This document shows, piece after piece, positions 55,720-64,000 of a stretch of 64,000 bases of DNA. The stretch is from Ischnura elegans (Eukaryota > Arthropoda > Insecta > Odonata > Coenagrionidae). The first letter of the stretch is position 1. Each line of letters starts with the position of its first letter. The DNA lies in NCBI RefSeq assembly GCF_921293095.1, contig NW_025791691.1, positions 1 to 64,000 of the forward strand, read 5' to 3'. Below the pieces are notes generated by a model. It saw only the letters and a program-made list of their open reading frames with translations, ran no database searches and was not told where the DNA came from. The position numbers were made by a program, and so were the translations under genes.

Positions 55720-55800
55720 GTTGTTTATGAATAATGTGGACACAGCATGACTGTACTCATCTCAAATAAAAACTCTTTCTCCGCCGCAAAAATCTTTCAA
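55720..55800. other. Helitron 3' junction in copy B
   Basis: CAGCTAG|TTGTTTATGAATAATGTGG: the bases after the bar match copy A (complement of 5195-5213). This is the diagnostic junction for the empty-site comparison. Confidence 0.8.
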
Positions 55801-56417
55801 TACCACAAGCGCGAAACAGTCACTCGTACGGAGTTTCAACTTGCCTGTCTTCGCATTTTATGCTGTGACGACACTCTTCGATGAGCCATGGCAATACGTT
55901 TCCGAGGAATATTCTGTTGAATTGCCTATTAAAATAATAAGTTTTAAGTTTAATTAGGAAACCTTCATCGAACATAATTGTCTTTGTGGTTACATGTGGG
56001 AAACTTACATGGCACACATGACCTACTTCTGTTTTTGAGGTAGATTATTTATTCTTAAAAAACGAAATGAATTCACTGGCAGCAGCACATTTGAAAAGAA
56101 ATGATCCTTACATTATGTTTAAGTTGTGCTTATTGTTCTCATGAATCTCCTACTGAGGAATCATCCAAAGTCGTTGTTTACAGTTGAGTCTACCTAAAAG
56201 CTTTACTCTTCCTGTGAATTTGTTTTGAATCTTCTGTAGAGGATTTTACTAAATCTTTGGTTAATTCTTAGGTCTAACAAAAAAGTTCACCATTTCTGTC
56301 GATTTGTTTAGATTAACGACTAAGGCAGTAAATGAATTTGTGGTAATATAGTTTAATACCCTACTAAGGAATATAATTAATTCGTTCATGATAGCCTTTC
56401 TACATAAAAGGTTTACT

Positions 56418-56920
56418 CAAGAAAATCTCAATTGATAAATGTTAAGCAATCAAATTCATTCGGTTATCTAAAGTCTCTGCGGCAACGACCATATTTTTAC
56501 CAAATGCGATAATGGATTAATATCCTTATCGTGATGAAGAACGAATTGGTTGATTAGGTATATCTCACTTACAATGGGAGTCATCAAAACAGATGAACAG
56601 TTTACTTAAAGAGATTTAATTCGTGAAATACCTCCACTAAATTATAACCTTCGATCTCTAGATGACTAAATTTCAAGATACAGGTCAGTGTTTTGCAATT
56701 TATCTGGATGTAGCATTATTTTTGAACTTAGAAATGAAGTCTTTGATTCAATAAAAATAGTGGAAATAACGTGTATAAAGTCATTATTCAAAATAATTTA
56801 AAATATTAATAAATAAAATAACATAACATAATCAGGTATTTAGCAAAGTAGATGCATAAAAAATTCACAAATATTCTTCAGACACATGTCTGGATTAAAG
56901 TTAGTATATGTTGGGAAGAG
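56418..56920 (+). repeat. Dispersed repeat related to 29850-30145 and 7790-8000
   Basis: 56418-56706 matches 29850-30145 in the same orientation (TTCATTCGG, CCATATTTTTACCAAATG, TATAACCTTCGATCTCTAG). From about 56735 the match switches to 7830-8000 (GAAATAACGTGTAT, AAAAAATTCACAAATATTCT). The two partial matches suggest one longer ancestral repeat. Confidence 0.6.
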
Positions 56921-57452
56921 CTGTTGTAGTAGATACGTTTGACTCTAACTTTTGGTGTTATGTGAAGGCTATTAAAAAGTTACTCCAAAAGGAGAGAGGC
57001 GGGATGCTAAAATAGATTTTTTGGGGGATTTTGATTACAGTATGAGACGAATCTTATTGCTTCCATTTGTACCAGATCAACTATTTTTATTTTTTTGAAA
57101 ATTTTTTGGAAAAGTACGAATATACAATTATGCATATAACTTCCACGAAGTGAGGTTGCTAAACAAAGATGATGATGTCAAAATTAATGTTAATTGTTAA
57201 TTTTACATCAAAATTAATGGTAACCTAGGTTGTGGCAATACCTTAGAAACAAAACATCAATAATTATGTTCAAAGTTTAGGGGTATGTCAAATTTTTTTT
57301 AATATTCCATTCTGTTCTTATATATATGTTTATATATACATATTTCTTTAAATTATATTGTATTAAAAAAATCAATTGTTCCTTTTTTATGTATAAATAT
57401 TGTGCATCGTCTTATTCTCTGTATTTTATATTGTTTCACACTTTTTCTAACT

Positions 57453-57495
57453 TAGCCCTGAAGATGTATTAAGAAAATTAATCGAAACGTTGGCT
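57453..57495 (+). repeat. Penelope-like terminal motif
   Basis: CCCTGAAGATGTATTAAGAA then AATTAATCGAAACGTTGG: a CTGAAGATG...CGAAACGTTGG arrangement as at other Penelope-like ends, with a potential TTAA-containing stem. Confidence 0.5.
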
Positions 57496-57978
57496 GCTAA
57501 CTTTTGTATAAATGACCTATACTGCAGGAAATACCATATTATATAGAGGAATTTGAGTCTGAATTTACAAAAATATCTCAAACTATTTTTTAAGGATACT
57601 GTTAAACAATTTGTTTCACCCATATAAATCAGTTAACCTATTAAAACTGTCGGGTAGAAAAGGAAATAACAGGTAAAATATTAGGATTATTTTTTTCATA
57701 TTTTTATTTGTTTTGATTTTTATCTTCATATTAGAGAAGCTGAAGTGAAAAAAGTATGTCTTATCAGTAACTGCAAAATTTTGATGGACTGAATAAGTAC
57801 TTCACGTATTTTAGTGCTTTCCTTGTAAGAGATTGTGTGTTCGGGGACTCATAAAAATACCCGAAATATAAGTAATTACAATTTTATTACCAACTTCTAC
57901 GCGCTTAAGATAAAAAATGCAAAATAAGCAATTAAGGTTAACTCTAACCTATTGAAGTTCTTTAAACATTGCTGATAT

Positions 57979-58386
57979 TTGAAGGAAACTGAACTTGAAT
58001 TGAACAGACTCTCCGAAAACTCCCTTCAAGTGGCAGATGAGCTGGGGTTTGAAATATCAACACAGAAGACATACATCGAAGAAACAGAAGAAAAGCGCGC
58101 GCAGAAAATCTGGAGAATATTTCATGAGATCAATTTCCTACCTTTTTTGCATCATTTTATTTCAGAGATAGATTTAAGATAGACAACAGATGTTTCTTTG
58201 GTGCCCTTCCTCTTGAGGACCTCATTCCCTCCAGCCTATCAAGAATCGCGTTTCGTCAAAAACTGCTAAGGGCGTACAGAAAACATTACTCAGATGTTAA
58301 ACGAATTGGGTTGGCAGCCGCTAAAGACTCGGAGGCTGCGTGCTAGGCTTAGGTTGCTTGAGAAATTGAGAATGGATGCTTTTCTT
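57979..58386 (+). pseudogene. LINE polymerase-end fragments
   Basis: ELELNRLSENSLQVADELGF then EISTQKT resembles the polymerase segment after the YADD box (LxINxxKTK type). After a shift, MLNELGWQPLKTRRLRARLR and LLEKLRMDAF match the extreme C-terminus of CR1/Jockey-like LINEs (compare MLHELGWESFQERRSKYRLN at 13.3 kb). The two parts may come from different elements. Ends exactly at the MITE starting 58387. Confidence 0.5.
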
Positions 58387-58818
58387 CAGTGGTTCAGCGG
58401 AGGGTGAGTTTTGGGGGATAAATTCCTCCCACTCCCAGAGTTCAGAAAAATTTCTAAAAGAAAAGTTATGTGATCATAAATAAATATTACCTGAGGTAAT
58501 TTTATAGCATTCAATAATTTCAAAGCTCTTTAAAATTTCTGTTTATTGTTATTATAAAATACTTCAATGTAAATCTATTTTAATAATTTCATTAATAATA
58601 CTTATAGACTAATGTAAGGATTAATAAAATATCCCTCAGAAAGCCGCAAAACTAGCCATTTCGAACCATTTATCTTAAAAAAAATTCTGTGGGAGGGCCC
58701 CCGCATCTCCCGCTTACCCTGTCAGATATGGCATACGTATATCTGGGGGTACTCCCAGGCCTCCCAGTATTAAATGCACCTGAAACCCCCCTAGCCTTAA
58801 TTCCTAGCTGCGCCCCTG
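58387..58818 (-). mobile_element. hAT-type MITE, 432 bp, relative of 54824-55116
   Basis: The right end (minus-strand start) reads CAGGGGCGCAGCTAGGAATT and continues AAGGCTAGGGGGGTTTCAG. The left end, CAGTGGTTCAGCGGAGGGTG, matches the inverted right end of the 54.8-kb MITE, including the CCAGAGTTCAGAAAAATTT block. The target duplication is poor (CTTTTCTT versus CCTATCTG), so an older insertion is likely. Confidence 0.7.
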
Positions 58819-58829
58819 CCTATCTGTAA

Positions 58830-60740
58830 GAGCGACACGGAGATAATCATAATAGAACCCCACTACATATATTTCTTTGGTACGAAAGAAACGATAAAAT
58901 AAGGGAGATATATAGGGGAACGGATTAGTGCGGGAATTGGCTATTTCCTCCGCACGACAAAGGACGTTTATAAATGCTACGTGTAATTTCGACAGAACCT
59001 TTCCTTTTAATATGAATACGGTTGGTGTCCTATATCCCCGAACCCCCCTTCGGCAGCGGGGAATTCCCCAGACGCCCGGTTCCCCTTTCTTTGGTCCAAA
59101 CTTAGATCCACCTCTGGTATCAGTCGTATCCATGCAGGTTTTGAAACTGTTGATCATTTCTTTCCTTTGCTTGCGTTCGGCATTATATATTAAAACTAGA
59201 ATCTAAGCGCTCAAAACATTAAAATCTATGCACAAAACGCACTAAAAAATAAACGTGATTATGGAGAAAAGAAAGAAGCTCATGGCAAGTTGACTCGAAG
59301 CGCGTCACAAGACGATATTTTTTAAACTATTAAAATGAAAATACGAATATTACAACTTACCTGTACCTGTGTCTAAACTCTCATTGTGTAGAAAATCGGT
59401 ACAGGGACCAATGTTATTTTTCAGGCAAGCACTTTTGAGATATTATTGACATATGATAGTTTTCTCTTCTTCTCATTTCTTTTCTGCGCAACGCTTTTGT
59501 ACGCACGTTTCATAACAGTTCTCTGAAATCGGAGACTCTCTCATTTACCAAACCAGCATTCACTGAACTACTTATGATTTCGCGATCTTTCTGAGGAAAA
59601 ATAGAGAATAGTTGTGGTGCGCGCACGCAACTTCCCCCTCCAACAACGATACGATTCCTTCCCTACTTACCGGCCGTGGCTCTTAGTCCCAACGTAATAA
59701 ATAAAAGTCCCTTGGTCAAACACTCAGACAAGTGAGATGCGTAACTATACCCGAACTATGGCCCTTATATCATTGTAATCTGACATTTTTTCTCGATGAA
59801 TAAATTGGAATGTCGACTACCCAGATATATCTGCGGGGATATCGGGTTTCGCCACGGAACTGGAGACTTTGGAATGAGTGAACGAGGGAAAAATGGTATG
59901 TCACATGATCCGAATAAGTCCCCAAAATATGCTGATATATACATACGTCGTATATGAGGTTGCCGCCGTGGTCTCATCTAACAAGGGAGATTCACACGAT
60001 CTCATCGTCGTATTTGGCCAAAGCGTGGGACAGGAGAGAGAGCCCGGCGATTGCCGACCAGCCTACCTGGCCAGACCACAGCTGCGGGCAATCCCGAGTT
60101 GGGTGTGACCTTAGGGTATATAGTTCAATTTTCTTTGATAACTCTATGGGTGTGACCCACCCTCGCAAGGGTTGCTATTCAGAGATCCTCTCCTCGAATT
60201 GCTTATGGCCTCTCCTCCTGACCCTCAAAGCGGGGGTCTCCCCTCCTAAACTGACCACTCTGACAGCAATTTTAAATTTTGTAGCTAGGAAATGCAACAA
60301 AAATATGATATAATCCAAGTAACTATGGAGGAAGCTTCGCACTTGGCCTTCGATGTGACCCGTTTTAGCTGCGCGAATTCGCTGGAATGGAGGCATTATT
60401 TCTCCCTCCGCTAAGCGAAAGTCTTGCTTTACGCTACATGCCTCTCTGGCTAATCTTCATTCGGATATTGCCGGGGCAAAACATAATTTTTACCGTGCGT
60501 GTGGTTGTGTACGCGTGGCCGATGTGATGTGGTTTGATTGTGTGGTTTTTGTGCGTCTTATTGATGTTCTCAGACTTGCTGAAGAGGATTAGCTTGAATA
60601 TGGTGATCCTCTGCTTCCATCCTATTCCGGTATGCATCGGTTTAAATGCTGTGCGACGCGGTCGAAAGGTATGTTGCGCTCCCTGATCACGTTCATTGTA
60701 TTTAATAATTATTGGGGTTTATCAATATTTATCTTACCCA
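58830..60740. other. Unassigned region with CpG-richer patches
   Basis: A GATCCACCTCTG word at 59105-59116 looks like one hAT-MITE terminus without a partner. CTATGGCCCTTATAT at about 59757-59771 shares 13 bp with the 28-bp flank at 20075. A pyrimidine- and CpG-rich block at 59950-60250 has overlapping open frames but no recognised domain. Confidence 0.3.
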
Positions 60741-60747
60741 TTATGCA

Positions 60748-60863
60748 ATAAGGCTGATAGCTGAAATCAATGGAGTACAGCGCTGGTCGGCCAGATTCGT
60801 GATGAGTTGTTTCGTTAAAAAGTGTAGCGTTTCCAATATATTGGGCGAGTTAAAATGGGATTG
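60748..60863 (+). pseudogene. LINE copy 3, short C-terminal piece
   Basis: GCTGATAGCTGAAATCAATG and VQRW-ARFVMSCFVKKCSVS-like translation match 13190-13310 of LINE copy 1 (IAEINRVQRKAAKFVMSCYD). It is more diverged than copy 2 and stops next to the hairpin at 60871. Confidence 0.75.
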
Positions 60864-60870
60864 ATTTTGA

Positions 60871-61062
60871 AGTTGTTTCGTGTTTCCGAGCGGGTGAAGT
60901 TCTCCATCTCTGCCGACGTTTCGATAGCCGTGTCGTCCATCGTCATCAGGGCTTTGATGTCATCAGGGCACCGCCATCAAGCCCTGATGATGATGAACGA
61001 CACGGCCATCGAAACGTCGTCAGAGATGGAGAACCTCACCCGGTGAAAAACACGAAACAGCT
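60871..61062. repeat. Penelope-like hairpin 3, ~192 bp
   Basis: Arms 60871-60957 and about 60977-61062 are reverse complements with few mismatches: AGTTGTTTCGTGTTT, CGGGTGAAGTTCTCCATCTC, CGACGTTTCGATAGCCGTGT. The right arm reads CCCTGATGATGATGAACGAC then ACGGCCATCGAAACGTCGTC, so it contains CTGATGA, a GATG...CATC stem and GAAAC followed by GTC, all elements of a hammerhead-like core. Confidence 0.75.
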
Positions 61063-61649
61063 TCATCATCATACGCCGGGAAAACCTCAGATCTTTTTAA
61101 ATTGCGATTGTTTTCAGGATTGAAGAGCTAACTAGACAAAATTTACTTGGTAAATTGGGAGATGATTTGGATGGTGATTATATTAAAATACGCTTTCTTT
61201 ACTGTTGCACTAACGGTAGAAGTATGTCGAGAAGAACATAAAAGAAATTGACTACAAAACAGAGATTTAAAATGTCATTCTTTCCTCGAATCCTTAAGAA
61301 TAGTAATGGGGACGCGATTGATAAATTTAATGGCATCACTCCAATGGGAGACTCAATGCATGTTTAAAAAAGTATTTTTCCGTTATGCTAACCTTGCGAT
61401 AGAGTTGCAATAGTAATTACCAATCCCTTGCGAAGTTGTGCCTTTGCATGTTTACGCATTTTTGATGACATGCGTAATATATTTATGACCATGTGGTGTG
61501 CATTTGAGGATCCTCTTGCGTGCTCTACATTAACGGTTGATCACCCCGGGCCAATATTTGATATTAAGATATTTTTTTATTTTATATTTTAAGGCATTTA
61601 ATGCCTTAGAGTATTATGCAGATTTAGAGCTCAGTTAGGCTAACAAGAC

Positions 61650-62013
61650 TGTTTCTCTCGCTTCGCCGTCGCACTTTCCTAGTGTAGCGCCGGTTCGCTG
61701 GAGAAGGATATTCAAAATAACGTTCGCTCACTTCGAGGCTCAAAACACAACTCCTTTATTCTCTCTCTTTAACAACGGGCCCGAAAGCCTTTCTTCCGTT
61801 GAGGGCTTCACGCCCCCACCTCTTGGGTTTCCTCCAAGAGTCCATGCCCTGAGCAGTCGACCGCGCTCTCCTACACTGCCCCCTCCTTTCAAAGGCGTCG
61901 CGCCCTCGCGACGGTCAGCATAGCGGGAACCTTCGCTGTCTTCGGACCTGGGAAAGCTGGCGCCTTTATCTCCTTACCTCTGAAACGAAAGGAAAAGAAA
62001 GGAGACCACCCCC
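61650..62013 (-). mobile_element. Probable 3' LTR of the Gypsy element
   Basis: After the pol stop, the sense (minus) strand has a purine-rich GGGGGTGGGGGG tract next to TGGTCTCC, where an LTR would start. AATAAA occurs at about 61756-61761 within the interval. A CA end is placed near 61650 (GAGAGAAACA) by inspection only, because the 5' LTR is outside the window. Confidence 0.45.
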
Positions 62014-62035
62014 CACCCCCGGCATTACTCCTTCC

Positions 62036-63793
62036 TCAGAGCCCAGCTTGAAACCTTTGTGGTTCCCTTGTCACCCGTCTGGGATATCGCATGGTCGGCT
62101 CAATAACCGCTTCAGCTGGTGGCTCCTCTCTCGCTGCCGGAGTCGCTTGGCCCTCATGTGTTGGTGGAATGGAGAAAAACTTCCATCCACCCCCTCCGCG
62201 GACGACAGGTTTTTCCCTCGCTGTCTCGGCCTCTCTTGGCCCATCTTTTGTCTCTTCAACTCCGTCCGTATTCTCACATTCCTTTTCCGTGTCTCCTCCC
62301 GGTCTTTCCTCCCACCTTTTGAGTCGGTTGAAGTGTACCACTAGGCGGCGGCGAGGATTATCTACCTTCTTCACTCGGTACGTGACCTCGGACAATTTCC
62401 GTATGATTTGGAAAGGAACCGTCCAGGGGCGATGGAATTTGCGACACTTCCCTCTTGCCGTAGCGGGATCGTGGAGCCATACCATTTCCCCTTCTTCAAA
62501 GGGTGCACCGTGACACCGGCGGTCGTATTGTTCTTTTTGCCGGAGGTGGGCCGACCCAAGCCTCTGCCGTGCGAGATCATGGGCTTTCTCGAGGCTCTCT
62601 CGCAAGCGTCTCACAAAGTCGCCTTCTTTCTGATGCGCCACCCCCCTCTGCACGTCAGGGATCCCCCACTCCAACTCAATGGGGAGGCGCACTTCCCTCC
62701 CAAACATAAGAAAATACGGTGTAAATCCTGTGCTGCTGTGTTTGGCCGACCGATAGGCTAGCATGACGGAATCCAAATGCTCATCCCATTCGGCTTCCTT
62801 CTCCGTCCACTGACTCAACATAGCTAATAATGTTCTATTGAACCGCTCGACTTGGCCGTCCGACTGCGGGTGGTAGGGTGATGTTCTTGTTTTAACCGCC
62901 CCAATCACTTTACACATCTTTTGGAATAGGCGGGATTCGAATTGGCGTCCTTGATCAGTGTGGATTTCCCGAGGCACTCCCCACCTGCACACGAAGCCCT
63001 TAACATGATGCGCCACAGTTTCCGCCTCTTGATTATGCATGGCGTACGCTTCGGTCCACTTGGTGAACTCGTCAGCGACCTCCAATATATATTTATTTCC
63101 TGTCTTTGTTTGAGGAAGTGGTCCTAAAATGTCCATGGAAATTATTTCCATCGGTCCTCCCGTCGGGCAATGACCCAGTGGTGCTCTTAGCGGGTGAGGC
63201 GGGGATTTCCGACGCGAACAATCTTCACACGTGCGGCACCAAATATCCACGTCTTTTGTGTATCCGGGCCAATAGTAGCGCTCTCTCACTTTACCTAGAG
63301 TTTTCTCATACCCTAAATGGCCTCCGACGGGCGAATCGTGCAAAGCCCGAAGAATTCCGTCCCTCGCCTCAGCAGGCACAATTATCTGTAAACGTTCGGC
63401 GTCTCTTCCTTCTTCTTCCCACCTTCGGAAGAGAGCCCCATCCTTAAACACTAGCCTATCCCATTGTGTCCACAAAGCCTTCGCCTTCGGGCAGTCACGC
63501 CTCCTTTCTCCCTCGGACGGCCGAATTCCTGCTTCGAGTGCTTCCATTACCCTTCTCAGCACGGGGTCTTTGCTTTGCCTGTCTCTCACGCTTTCACTGG
63601 GGGCCTCTAAGACGGCGTCGATTTCCGCTGAAATCAGCTCCCCCTCTCCCCGAGCGCACTGTTTACAAACAGACCGGGATAAACCGTCGGCATTTCCATG
63701 TTTGTTTCCCGGCCGATGCACCACTAAAAAGTCATACTCCGACAAAGCCAGCGAGCAACTTGTCCTTCCGGTTCTCGAAACGATCTCAACCAC
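62036..63793 (-). CDS. Gypsy retrotransposon pol: RNase H end and integrase
   Basis: The 585-codon frame begins in the late RNase H/linker region (SEYDFLVVHRPGNKHGNADG, residues about 18-37). The zinc-binding domain has H152, H159, C189 and C192 (HDSPVGGHLGYEKTL...CEDC). The integrase core shows D221 (ISMDILGP), D280 (IHTDQGRQFES) and E316 (GQVERFNRTLL), a complete DDE triad with 35 residues between D280 and E316. PWTVPFQIIRKLSEVTYRVK forms the C-terminal GPY/F-like module, and no chromodomain is seen. It integrates the reverse-transcribed element. The frame is open to its natural stop and is the best preserved TE gene in the window. A small deletion near 63738-63745 separates it from the upstream RNase H frame. 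Confidence 0.95.
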   Translation of the reverse strand: MVEIVSRTGRTSCSLALSEYDFLVVHRPGNKHGNADGLSRSVCKQCARGEGELISAEIDAVLEAPSESVRDRQSKDPVLRRVMEALEAGIRPSEGERRRDCPKAKALWTQWDRLVFKDGALFRRWEEEGRDAERLQIIVPAEARDGILRALHDSPVGGHLGYEKTLGKVRERYYWPGYTKDVDIWCRTCEDCSRRKSPPHPLRAPLGHCPTGGPMEIISMDILGPLPQTKTGNKYILEVADEFTKWTEAYAMHNQEAETVAHHVKGFVCRWGVPREIHTDQGRQFESRLFQKMCKVIGAVKTRTSPYHPQSDGQVERFNRTLLAMLSQWTEKEAEWDEHLDSVMLAYRSAKHSSTGFTPYFLMFGREVRLPIELEWGIPDVQRGVAHQKEGDFVRRLRESLEKAHDLARQRLGSAHLRQKEQYDRRCHGAPFEEGEMVWLHDPATARGKCRKFHRPWTVPFQIIRKLSEVTYRVKKVDNPRRRLVVHFNRLKRWEERPGGDTEKECENTDGVEETKDGPREAETAREKPVVRGGGGWKFFSIPPTHEGQATPAAREEPPAEAVIEPTMRYPRRVTREPQRFQAGL

Positions 63794-63996
63794 TGTAGGG
63801 AATTATGATCGGTGCGCACCACAAACCGTTTGCCTAATAAATATTGGCGAAAATGGTGGGTAGAATTTACTACCGCCAAAAGTTCACGCCTCGTCACACA
63901 ATATTGTTTTTCGGCACGTGAGAGCGTCCGACTATAATAGGCCACAACCCTTTCCTCACCTTCCTGTCTCTGGCTGAGTACGGCCCTGATAACCAT
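63724..63996 (-). pseudogene. Gypsy RNase H domain (continues beyond the right edge)
   Basis: Reads ERVVAYYSRTLSRAEKQYCV, TRRELLAVVNSTHHFRQYLL, FVVRTDHNSLQWLRSF and EGQVARWLC, the central and C-terminal RNase H region of Gypsy/Ty3 pol (E of the RELLA block and D of RTDH visible). The frame then ends RSMTF-stop, while the integrase frame starts in another phase with LSEYDFLV. A RWL..LSEYDF continuity is expected, so a short deletion of non-multiple-of-three size disrupts pol. The reverse transcriptase and gag lie beyond 64000. Confidence 0.85.
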
Positions 63997-64000
63997 CCCG

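Larger units (their letters stand above)
53717..55720 (+). mobile_element. Helitron (2,004 bp) inserted at an A|T site in copy B
   Basis: It starts TCATGTTTGTTAAAACACTT and ACTCGAGAACGGCTGCACTT, a 5' end resembling those of other arthropod Helitrons, and ends GCCAGGTCAGCTAG. The CTAG 3' terminus is followed by host T and the 5' TC preceded by host A, as Helitrons require. Removing it restores the sequence of copy A, where CTTCAGCCTTTACATTGTTT (complement of about 5206-5225) is uninterrupted. The element is internally deleted, keeping only a helicase C-terminus, and is itself interrupted by a hAT MITE at 54824-55116. Confidence 0.85.
51345..56416 (-). repeat. Inverted duplication, copy B (partner 4531-7720)
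   Basis: Reverse-complement counterpart of copy A, longer because a Helitron (53717-55720) was inserted. The tandem-repeat end lies at about 56110-56416. At the opposite end, the shared AAAACCTACCTTAATAGGTT and AGAAGTTATTTTTTATATGT motif reaches about 51345. Beyond 56416 the flank matches the 29.85-kb repeat rather than copy A. Confidence 0.85.

Noticed and set aside
59036..59120. Another GATCCACCTCTG-ended hAT MITE
   Set aside because: Only one terminus is visible; the opposite end could not be placed between 58819 and 59036.
62091..62513. Plus-strand open frames over the Gypsy region (62048-63863)
   Set aside because: All are antisense to the long GC-rich integrase frame, whose domains are unambiguous on the minus strand.

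Overview
The window looks like arthropod nuclear DNA, most likely insect. It is AT-rich, has no compact gene organisation, and is packed with broken transposable elements of animal type: mariner, piggyBac, Mutator-like, hAT and pogo-type MITEs, Helitron, several LINE lineages, BEL/Pao, Gypsy, and Penelope-like hairpins. The species cannot be named from the sequence. Except in the Gypsy element at the right edge, almost every transposase or reverse-transcriptase reading frame has stops and frameshifts.

Host genes are sparse. On the minus strand two exons of a trypsin-fold serine protease are visible. One, at 16715-16859, carries the mature N-terminus but has Thr where the catalytic His should be. 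The other, at 13858-14019, carries the GDSGG active-site Ser, the stop and a poly(A) signal. LINE debris fills the space between them, and the exon expected to carry the catalytic Asp was not found. A signal-peptide exon with a splice donor and TATA box (1990-2040, minus) starts a second secreted-protein gene that runs off the left edge. A possible exon of unknown type lies at 3309-3487.

Layout. 0.6-1.4 kb: mariner. 4.5-7.7 kb: copy A of an inverted duplication whose copy B is at 51.3-56.4 kb. 8.5-9.6 kb: piggyBac. 10.1-13.3 kb: two copies of one LINE in opposite orientations. 13.6-18.4 kb: protease exons among LINE and MITE insertions. 19.0-20.1 kb: a satellite unit split by a solo LTR. 22.9-25.6 kb: pogo-type MITE, Gypsy integrase remnant and a 1.07-kb TIR element containing a Penelope-like hairpin. 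28.4-30.5 kb: a ~315-bp satellite array and related repeats. 34.5-35.1 kb: hAT MITE and a 188-bp hairpin. 38.1-43.7 kb: piggyBac, a 2.4-kb element with ~300-bp inverted termini, a Mutator-like remnant and a LINE. 47.4-49.8 kb: BEL/Pao gag-pol. 53.7-55.7 kb: a Helitron nested in copy B and itself hit by a hAT MITE. 57.9-61.1 kb: LINE, MITE and hairpin debris. 61.6-64.0 kb: a nearly intact Gypsy pol entering from the right edge.

The best candidate for something undescribed is the element at 39489-41883. It has terminal inverted repeats of about 300 bp and a decayed ORF of a widespread arthropod protein family that, to my knowledge, has no assigned function. The best historical record is the Helitron: copy A keeps its empty site, and a later hAT MITE sits inside it, so the order of events can be read directly.
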